From Streptomyces africanus (lineage in GTDB: Bacteria > Actinomycetota > Actinomycetes > Streptomycetales > Streptomycetaceae), in the NCBI RefSeq assembly GCF_002150735.1, contig NZ_MUKA01000222.1:1-41839 (forward strand): a stretch of 41,839 nucleotides of DNA, in the 5' to 3' direction. Both the position numbers and the translations under genes were made by a program. A model generated the notes under the pieces. It was not told the origin of the DNA. It ran no database searches and was given only the letters and a program-made list of their open reading frames with translations. This document shows positions 33,053 to 38,575 of the stretch, piece after piece; positions within the stretch are counted from its first letter, which is position 1; every line of letters starts with the position of its first letter.

Positions 33053-33796
33053 ATGGCCAAGAGGAGACTGAAGAACAGAAAGACCAGGATCGTCGCGATC
33101 GGAGCGGCTCTCGTGACCGGTGGTGCCGTGGCCGCGGTTCTGCTGCCGTCGGCGAACGCCGCCGACGAGAAGACCCCCGAGCAGATCATGACGATGTGCC
33201 AGCGGGCCAAGGTGCTCAACGGAAAGCAGCAGTCCATCTCCGATTTCGGCGGCCATCCCATCGCCGGCCCGAGTTTCGCGTCCGACAACTGCGATTTCGT
33301 CGAGACCAAGTTCGAGACCTTCGACGGGCCGACCGAAAAGGCCTCCATCGACTTCCCGAACTGCGAACCCAACGCCACCGAACCGGCGAAGGTGTCGGTC
33401 ACCTGGCAGGCGACGACCGCACAGGGTCAGGGCAAGTACACCGTCACCCAGCAGGGTGGCGCCGGAGGGCTCTTCGGGGCGCTGAGCGGATCCTGGGTCA
33501 AGCACAAGGGCACCCTCGACATGACTCTCAAGTCGGCGACCGCCGGTGACACCGAACAGCGGGAGGTCCCGGTCGGCAAGGTGCTCCACATGGAGTTCAC
33601 GCCGAAGATGCAGCGCATGACGGGCGAATGGCGGGTGCGGATCGACGCCCGTGCTGCGACGACCGTCACCAACGCCACTCCGGAACAGAACTTCGTCGCA
33701 CCGGAGGTCGTCGAGGGCCCGGTCGTGCTGCCGGGCGCGGCCGGCGCCCCGGGTGTCGTGGACGGCACCTCCAAGGCCGTCCTGACCGACTGCTGA
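33053..33796 (+). CDS. Secreted protein, paralogous to the next gene; possible beta-pore-forming-like fold
   Basis: Protein of 247 residues with a Sec-type signal (basic KRRLKNRKTR, hydrophobic core, cleavage near SANA/AD at about 36). The mature part has four cysteines (49, 80, 104, 247). The segment around NCDFVETKF (79-87) and NC (103-104) matches NCEFVDVQF and NC of the following gene at almost equal spacing, so the two are paralogues. A Ser/Thr-rich alternating beta region (112-133) leads to a Gly-rich hydrophobic stretch, GGAGGLFGALSGSW (135-148), then more beta strands. That layout recalls the insertion hairpin of aerolysin/ETX-MTX2-type proteins, but I found no defining motif. No known family recognised. 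Confidence 0.75.
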   Translation: MAKRRLKNRKTRIVAIGAALVTGGAVAAVLLPSANAADEKTPEQIMTMCQRAKVLNGKQQSISDFGGHPIAGPSFASDNCDFVETKFETFDGPTEKASIDFPNCEPNATEPAKVSVTWQATTAQGQGKYTVTQQGGAGGLFGALSGSWVKHKGTLDMTLKSATAGDTEQREVPVGKVLHMEFTPKMQRMTGEWRVRIDARAATTVTNATPEQNFVAPEVVEGPVVLPGAAGAPGVVDGTSKAVLTDC

Positions 33797-33858
33797 CCGA
33801 CCGAACGACCGCTTCCCTCTTCCCTTCCCCCACTTTCCTTCCCCCACAGGAGAACCCC

Positions 33859-34650
33859 ATGACACGCACCGGCCGCTCGAGAAGCCACCGGAGCAGGAAG
33901 AAGCGCATCACCCTCGCCCTGGCGCCGGTCGCGGCCGTCGCGGTGGCCGTGCCGCTGATGAACCCCGCGGGTGCCGCCACCCCCTCCGAGGTGACCGCCG
34001 ACTGCGCGGCGGACTCCGACAAGCTGGAGAACTGCGAGTTCGTCGACGTCCAGTTCAAGCGGAACAGCCTCGGCCCCAACCAGCGCGTCTCCGCGGTGAC
34101 CGACAACTGCGGATCGACGTCCGCCGCCTCGAAGACCTTCAACGTGAGCACGTCCGTCACCAGGACCATTCAGCTGGAGGACGGATTCACCGCGGGCGCC
34201 GACACGAAACTGGGCAATTCCTTCTTCGAGATCGGCGTGAAGTTCAGCACCTCCGAGATCAACATCACGCGTGACGACAAGACGACCACCTTGCAGTTCA
34301 GCAGGACGGACACCGTGCAGCCCGACAGCGTCGGGTTCTTCATGTGGTCCGCGAAGCGCACCGACGTGAGCGGCTACCTCAAGGCCACGTACAAGGAGGC
34401 GCAGGACGGCGGCACGGTCTTCTTCTCCCCGAGCGAGGGCGCCACGAGCGTGCACGTCTTCTATCCGCAGATCCTGAAGAACGGCACCCCCGACGGGCGG
34501 CTGTGGCTGCGCAACGTGAAGTGCGGAACGCCCGAGGCGTCGGGCCTGAAGAACTCCACGCGCGCCCTGCGGTCCGAACCGGGATTCGGTGAGGCCGGCG
34601 AGAACGTCACCGACGTCGAGATCCCGCTGTCGGATGTTCCGGCCCAGTAG
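33859..34650 (+). CDS. Secreted protein with aerolysin/ETX-MTX2-like sequence texture
   Basis: Protein of 263 residues from ATG 33859 with AGGAG nine bases upstream. The N-terminus is a long basic signal peptide (RSRSHRSRKKR, then a hydrophobic core, cleavage near AGA at 37-39). Cysteines are at 49, 59, 84 and 222. Residues 92-152 are a long alternating, Ser/Thr-rich beta region (FNVSTSVTRTIQLEDGF, FFEIGVKFSTSEINIT, TTTLQFSRT), followed by VQPDSVGFFMWSAKRTDVSG. This order of Thr-rich strands, a GF-x-x-G turn and a proline-led strand is what beta-pore-forming proteins of the aerolysin type show. It is 62 bp downstream of its paralogue, so the two are probably expressed together. Assignment is a hypothesis. 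Confidence 0.75.
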   Translation: MTRTGRSRSHRSRKKRITLALAPVAAVAVAVPLMNPAGAATPSEVTADCAADSDKLENCEFVDVQFKRNSLGPNQRVSAVTDNCGSTSAASKTFNVSTSVTRTIQLEDGFTAGADTKLGNSFFEIGVKFSTSEINITRDDKTTTLQFSRTDTVQPDSVGFFMWSAKRTDVSGYLKATYKEAQDGGTVFFSPSEGATSVHVFYPQILKNGTPDGRLWLRNVKCGTPEASGLKNSTRALRSEPGFGEAGENVTDVEIPLSDVPAQ

Positions 34651-34670
34651 ATGAACCGCTTCTGAGGTTC

Positions 34671-35309
34671 TCAGATGCGAAGCACGGGCGCGGCTCCCAG
34701 CCACCTCAGGACCGCGTCCGTGCTGCCGCGGGCGTCCAGCTTGGCGTAGATGTTGCTGAGGTTGTTGCGGACGGTCTTCTCGCTCAGCCGTAACCGCAGC
34801 CCGATCTCCTGCGCGCCCAGCCCGGTCGACAGCAGCTCCATGATCTGCCGCTCGCGCGGGGAGAGCCGCCCGCGCAGCCGCTCCAGCGCCGTGTCCTCGG
34901 GGGACGCCCGCCGGGCCCCCTCGCGCAGGGCCGCGCAGGCCGCGGGCGAGAGGTAGGTGTGCCCGATGGTGGCCCCGACGACGGCCGAGGAGAGCATGCA
35001 GGTGCAGTAGTCGCCCTCGACCAGGTACCCGGCGCCGCCCCGGAACACCTCCACGATCGTCTCGGTGTCCCGGTCCGGGCCGATCACGATCACCGGCACG
35101 CCGCCGGCCCGCAACTCCCGCAGTCCGTCGACCGGTTCGGCGCAGCGCAGGACGACGACGTCGACGCCGTCCGGGACGCGGAAGGGCGGGGGCGGGCGCA
35201 GGCTCACCGCCCGCTCGACGTACGGGTCGTCCGGCGCCGGCCAGTCGGGATGCGGCCAGGGACCCTCGGGGCAGGCGAGGGCGACGGAGAGTTTCCGGGA
35301 AGTGCGCAC
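34671..35309 (-). CDS. LuxR-family regulator with degenerate receiver domain (orphan, atypical)
   Basis: Protein of 212 residues from GTG 35309 (AAGGA nine bases upstream). The C-terminal LuxR/NarL helix-turn-helix is intact (about 149-206; LSPRERQIMELLSTGLGAQEIG, LSEKTVRNNLSNIYAKL). The N-terminal region resembles a receiver domain, but the strand that should end in the phospho-acceptor Asp reads DVVVLRCAEPVDGL (50-63), with Arg/Cys where Asp is expected. It should not be controlled by phosphorylation, and no histidine kinase is nearby. Such atypical receivers in Streptomyces may sense small molecules. It converges on the secreted pair with only 20 bp between stops, and three phased repeats lie upstream of its start. 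Confidence 0.88.
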   Translation of the reverse strand: MRTSRKLSVALACPEGPWPHPDWPAPDDPYVERAVSLRPPPPFRVPDGVDVVVLRCAEPVDGLRELRAGGVPVIVIGPDRDTETIVEVFRGGAGYLVEGDYCTCMLSSAVVGATIGHTYLSPAACAALREGARRASPEDTALERLRGRLSPRERQIMELLSTGLGAQEIGLRLRLSEKTVRNNLSNIYAKLDARGSTDAVLRWLGAAPVLRI

Positions 35310-35332
35310 GTCATTGTGTCCTTCCGCCGAAG

Positions 35333-35360
35333 CCGTACGTGTCCGTACGTGTCCGTACGT
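35333..35360. promoter_or_regulatory. Three phased CCGTACGT repeats upstream of the LuxR gene
   Basis: CCGTACGT occurs at 35333, 35343 and 35353, exactly 10 bp apart, followed by a partial CCGT at 35361. One-turn spacing puts all copies on one face of the helix. They lie 24 bp upstream of the LuxR start, so they are good candidates for autoregulatory binding sites. Confidence 0.6.
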
Positions 35361-35411
35361 CCGTCCATACGGAGATCGGCGTGGACATGTTCAAGCTTTC
35401 AAGGAACGCGC

Positions 35412-36335
35412 TTACGGCAGCAGCGGCGCGACCTCCTCCCCGAACTGCTCGACCTGGGCGACGAGTTCGGACCGGCTCCGGCTGCGGAACCGCACCTGGA
35501 CCTGGTCCACCCCCATCGCGCGATAGGCCCGCAGCGACTCGGCGATCGCCCCGGCGGGCCCGCTGACCGTGCGCCGCCCCACGTCCCAGCCCGGCGTCCC
35601 GACGTACAGGGGCTCGGCGATGGCGCCCACGGTGAACGGCCCCTCGATCCCGGCGTCTTGCCTGAGCCGCCGTATCCGCGCGATGCGGTCCGGCAGCACG
35701 CCCCTCGGGTCTCCCTGGGGCAGCCAGCCGTCGCCCTTGAGCGCGGCCCTGCGCAGGGCAGCGGGCGAGGACCCGCCGACCCAGACGGGGACCCGGTCCC
35801 GCACCGGGCGGGGCCGCTGCCCGAGGCCCTCGAAGTCGTACAGCTTGCCGTGGTGTTCGGGGAACTCCTCCGGCCCGAGGGCGGCGCGCAGGGCGTCGAT
35901 CGTCTCGTCCAGCACGGCGCCGCGCCGCTCGAAGTCGGCCCCCAGCGCCTCGAACTCCTCCCGCACGTGCCCGGCCCCGACCCCGAGGACCAGCCGGCCG
36001 CCCGAGAGGTGGTCGAGGGTGGCGTACTGCTTGGCGGTCAGCAGCGGATGCCGTAGTCCGACCACGGCGACGTGGCTGAGCAGCCGGGTCCGCTCGGTGG
36101 CCGCCGCGAGGAAGGCGAGGGTGGCGACCGGGTCGTACCAGACCGTGCTCATCGCGGACGCGAGGCGGCGCGGGATGGCGACGTGGTCACAGCACGCCAG
36201 GTAGGCGAAACCGGCGCGGTCGGCGGCACGGGCCACGGCGAGCAGGTCCTCGGGTCCGGCGGCGGCTTCCCAGGGCTCGGCGTAGAGCGTGCTCTGGGAC
36301 TGGACGGGGAGCTGGATCCCGTACGACAGGCTCAC
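35412..36335 (-). CDS. LLM-class (luciferase-like) oxidoreductase, probably F420-dependent
   Basis: Protein of 307 residues. LLM landmarks: SYGIQLPVQS at strand 1, YLACCDHVAIP, SHVAVVGLRHPLLTAKQYATLDHLSGGR in pieces, LGVGAGHVREEFEALG, and VPVWVGGSSPAALRRAA. The DHLSGGR-LVLGVGAGH core points to the actinobacterial F420 branch. GTG 36335 overlaps the amidohydrolase stop as GTGA, giving translational coupling. Transcription starts upstream of the amidohydrolase at the promoter holding operator site 5. It probably oxidises or reduces an intermediate acted on by its hydrolase partner. Confidence 0.9.
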   Translation of the reverse strand: MSLSYGIQLPVQSQSTLYAEPWEAAAGPEDLLAVARAADRAGFAYLACCDHVAIPRRLASAMSTVWYDPVATLAFLAAATERTRLLSHVAVVGLRHPLLTAKQYATLDHLSGGRLVLGVGAGHVREEFEALGADFERRGAVLDETIDALRAALGPEEFPEHHGKLYDFEGLGQRPRPVRDRVPVWVGGSSPAALRRAALKGDGWLPQGDPRGVLPDRIARIRRLRQDAGIEGPFTVGAIAEPLYVGTPGWDVGRRTVSGPAGAIAESLRAYRAMGVDQVQVRFRSRSRSELVAQVEQFGEEVAPLLP

Positions 36336-37567
36336 CGCGGCCCGTCCCAGAGCCCGTCGTCGGTCAGCCCGAGCAGCTCGATCGCGTTCCGCCGCACGAT
36401 CCGCTCCACGACCTCCGGCTCCAGGTGCCCCATCTGCGCCTCGCCGACCTCGCGGGACTTGGGCCAGGTGCTGTCGGAGTGCGGGTAGTCGGTCTCGTAG
36501 AGGACGTTGCCCACGCCGATCGCGTCCAGGTTGCGCAGCCCGAAGGCGTCGTCGAAGAAGCAGCCGTAGACGTGCTCGGCGAACAGCTCTGACGGCGGCC
36601 GGTGCACCTTGTCGGCGACGCCGCCCCAGCCGCGGTTCTCCTCCCACACCACGTCGGCGCGCTCCAGGATGTAGGGGATCCAGCCGATCTGCCCCTCGGC
36701 GTACATCACTCTCAGATTCGGGAACTGCTCGAACTTGCCGCTCATCAGCCAGTCGACCATCGAGAAGCAGCAGTTGGCGAAGGTGATGGTGGAGCCGACG
36801 GCGGGCGGGGCGTCGGCGGAGGTGGAGGGCATACGGCTGCTGCTGCCGATGTGCATGGCGACGACCGTGCCGGTCTCGTCGCACGCGGCGAGGAAGGGGT
36901 CCCAGTCGCCGGTGTGGACGGAGGGCAGCCCGAGGTACGGCGGTATCTCGGAGAAGGCGACGGCACGGACCCCGCGGGCGGCGTTGCGCCGGACCTCCTC
37001 GGCGGCCAGCTCGGGGTCCCAGAGGGGGATCAGGGTCAGCGGGATGAGCCGCCCGTGCGCCTCGGGCCCGCACCACTCCTCCACCATCCAGTCGTTGTAG
37101 GCGCGGACGCAGAGCAGACCCAGCTCGTGGTCCTTGGCCTCGGTGAAGGTCTGGCCGCAGAAACGCGGGAACGTCGGGAAGCAGAGGGCGGACTGGACGT
37201 GGTTGACGTCCATGTCGGCGAGCCGGGCCGGGACGTCGTAGGAACCGGGCCGCATCTGCTCGTAGGTGATGACCTCCAGGCGTATCTCGTCCCTGTCGTA
37301 CCCGACGGCGGTGTCGAGGCGGGTCAGGGGCCGGCGGAGGTCCTCGTAGACCCACCAGTCACCGACGGGACCCTCGTCGCCGGGCGCGCCCATGACGGGC
37401 TTGAAGCGCCCTCCGAGGAACGTCATCTCCTTCACGGGCGCCCGCACGATCCGTGGACCGGCCCCCCGGTACTTACCCGGAAGCCGGTCCTGCCAGACGT
37501 TCGCGGGCTCCACGGTGTGGTCGTCCACGGAGATGATCAGCGGAAACGTGCTCGCGTGGCTGTCCAT
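36332..37567 (-). CDS. Amidohydrolase family 2 (ACMSD-like) protein
   Basis: Protein of 411 residues from ATG 37567; GTG 37576 is three codons longer. TACCGT at 37575-37580, seven bases before the ATG, suggests a leaderless transcript. The Amidohydro_2 pattern is clear: SVDDHTVEP (residues 14-21) replaces the usual HxH region, with RLADMDVNHVQSALCFP, VAMHIGSSS and YETDYPHSDSTW carrying the later ligands. Members catalyse decarboxylation or hydrolysis of ring-cleavage products and related acids. Note the DDH in place of HxH at the first ligand pair, which is common in one actinobacterial subgroup. It is operon-coupled to the LLM gene and carries operator site 5. Confidence 0.9.
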   Translation of the reverse strand: MDSHASTFPLIISVDDHTVEPANVWQDRLPGKYRGAGPRIVRAPVKEMTFLGGRFKPVMGAPGDEGPVGDWWVYEDLRRPLTRLDTAVGYDRDEIRLEVITYEQMRPGSYDVPARLADMDVNHVQSALCFPTFPRFCGQTFTEAKDHELGLLCVRAYNDWMVEEWCGPEAHGRLIPLTLIPLWDPELAAEEVRRNAARGVRAVAFSEIPPYLGLPSVHTGDWDPFLAACDETGTVVAMHIGSSSRMPSTSADAPPAVGSTITFANCCFSMVDWLMSGKFEQFPNLRVMYAEGQIGWIPYILERADVVWEENRGWGGVADKVHRPPSELFAEHVYGCFFDDAFGLRNLDAIGVGNVLYETDYPHSDSTWPKSREVGEAQMGHLEPEVVERIVRRNAIELLGLTDDGLWDGPR

Positions 37568-37588
37568 GGGACTCACGGTAGCGCCGAT

Positions 37589-37603
37589 CTGACGGATCGT
37601 CAG
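37589..37603. promoter_or_regulatory. Operator palindrome CTGACG-GAT-CGTCAG (site 5 of 5)
   Basis: Perfect 6-bp arms, 22 bp upstream of the amidohydrolase ATG. If TACCGT (37575-37580) is the -10, the distal operator arm (37598-37603) coincides with the -35 position at 17-bp spacing, so binding would exclude RNA polymerase. Confidence 0.75.
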
Positions 37604-37695
37604 CTACGGATACCGGAGCGTTTGGGCCCCGCCGGCCACAGCACACCTGGGCGTGTCCGTAGCCCGTTGGCCCATCTGCTCCAATCCCCCACCCT

Positions 37696-38112
37696 TCACC
37701 CCGAGGCGGCCAACGCCGCTCGGATCTCGGTGATCATTCGGGCCGGGTTGTGGAACACGTCCTGGGCGGTGAAGCGCAGGAGACTGCGCACCTCGGGGCA
37801 CTGGAGGACCTGGTTGAAGCGGGAGACGTCCCGTCGATGAGCCTCGCGTGTGCCGTGGTAGGCGTACCCCTCGATCTCGACGGCCAGGCCCTCACGCCGG
37901 AAGAGGAAGTCGAGGACGACGCGTCGGCCGAGAGGGGTGAACAGCTGGACCTGACTCTCGGGCCGGAGGCCGGCGTCGGCCATGCGCAGGCGAGCCACGG
38001 TCTCGGCCGGCGACCCGGCCCGGGGGTCGCACAGGCCGAGCCATCGGCGGGCTCTCGCCGACCCCTGCGAAGGGGTTACCCGGAGCTGCCCAGGTCGTCT
38101 GCGGACACACAT
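37696..38112 (-). CDS. DUF559 (endonuclease-like) domain protein, short, possibly 5'-truncated
   Basis: About 138 residues from ATG 38112. The conserved part begins around WLGLCDPRAGSPAETVARLR and continues with a restriction-endonuclease-like core, VVLDFLFRREGLAVEIEGYAYH (in two pieces: LDFLF and VEIEGYAYH), then RRDVSRFNQVL. This is the C-terminal domain of DUF559 proteins, whose actinobacterial members usually have an additional N-terminal region of 100-200 residues. That region is absent: upstream lies afsS. GGAGGGGGAG is about 12 bases from the ATG, rather far. It may be a remnant or a genuine short form. No partner methylase or helicase is nearby. Confidence 0.6.
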   Translation of the reverse strand: MCVRRRPGQLRVTPSQGSARARRWLGLCDPRAGSPAETVARLRMADAGLRPESQVQLFTPLGRRVVLDFLFRREGLAVEIEGYAYHGTREAHRRDVSRFNQVLQCPEVRSLLRFTAQDVFHNPARMITEIRAALAASG

Positions 38113-38168
38113 CGGCCGCGACGGCTCCCCCTCCGCGCCGCCGCGGCCGAACCCCGTGTGGAGATGGC

Positions 38169-38354
38169 TTACTTCGTCGGCTTGAAGGGCTCCGACGTGG
38201 CGTGCAGGTCCTTGGTCTCCAGCGGCTCGTCGGTGGCGTGCAGGTCCTGCGTCCGCACGGCCCCCTCTTCCGTGGCGTGCAGGTCCTCCGTCGAGGCCTC
38301 GCCGTCCGTGCCGCCCGTGGCGTGCAGGTCCTGCGGCTTGAGCTCGTCGCCCAT
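38169..38354 (-). CDS. afsS: AfsS (sigma-like) small regulator of secondary metabolism, four DLHAT repeats
   Basis: Protein of 61 residues from ATG 38354, with AGGGGAG nine bases upstream; a TTG at 38363 touches that site and is less likely. It carries four copies of DLHAT (Asp at 9, 24, 37 and 49) in an otherwise acidic, Thr/Glu-rich chain ending PFKPTK. AfsS of S. coelicolor is a 63-residue protein with repeated D-x-HAT motifs, encoded next to afsR and activated by phosphorylated AfsR; it stimulates antibiotic production by an incompletely known route. Location directly downstream of afsR and the direct repeats in its promoter make the identification strong. No afsK is present in the window. 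Confidence 0.88.
   Translation of the reverse strand: MGDELKPQDLHATGGTDGEASTEDLHATEEGAVRTQDLHATDEPLETKDLHATSEPFKPTK
38196..38330. repeat. Four coding repeats of CGTGGCGTGCAGGTC within afsS
   Basis: The DLHAT-coding unit recurs at 38196-38210, 38232-38246, 38271-38285 and 38316-38330. Three copies are identical and one differs at the first base, so codon use is conserved along with the peptide, suggesting recent expansion or homogenisation. Confidence 0.85.
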
Positions 38355-38394
38355 GATCGTCAACTCCCCTTGGCATGGATCAAGCAGTGCGGTC

Positions 38395-38443
38395 GGCGGG
38401 CCCGCCCGGTCACTCCCCCGAGGGCGACCGGGGCGGGCCCGCC
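38395..38443 (-). terminator. Large G+C hairpin in the afsS leader / after afsR
   Basis: GGCGGGCCCGCC-CGGTC (38395-38411) pairs with GACCG-GGGCGGGCCCGCC (38426-38443), about 17 bp with one bulged base and a 14-nt loop. Each arm itself contains the palindrome GGCGGGCCCGCC. It lies 40 bp before the afsS start and downstream of the probable afsS promoter, so it could terminate afsR read-through or attenuate afsS. There is no T-tract. Confidence 0.5.
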
Positions 38444-38525
38444 TGGGCCGCTCACCCTGGTTCGGCGGTGGCAGGCCCTGCGCAGTGACCCGTCTGCCCC
38501 CCGACGCGACGGATCGACTGCCTCA

Positions 38526-38558
38526 AGCATGGCGCGGAGCGATAAACGAACGATGAAC
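38526..38558 (-). promoter_or_regulatory. afsS promoter with 11-bp direct repeats (AfsR/PhoP box type)
   Basis: On the minus strand two 11-bp units, GTTCATCGTTC (38558-38548) and GTTTATCGCTC (38547-38537), are followed after a short gap by CATGCT (38531-38526), a plausible -10. Heptamers at 11-bp period next to the -10 are how SARP activators such as AfsR bind, and GTTCA-type repeats are also the core of PHO boxes. In S. coelicolor both proteins are known to compete at the afsS promoter. Confidence 0.75.
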
Positions 38559-38575
38559 GCGGGGCACGCCAGGCC

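Noticed and set aside
27609..37567. Secondary-metabolite biosynthetic cluster
   Set aside because: There is no polyketide synthase, NRPS, terpene synthase or RiPP machinery; the enzymes fit catabolism better.
38169..38354. RiPP precursor peptide (because of the DLHAT repeats)
   Set aside because: Position next to afsR, size, D-x-HAT repeats and the direct-repeat promoter match AfsS; no modification enzymes are nearby.
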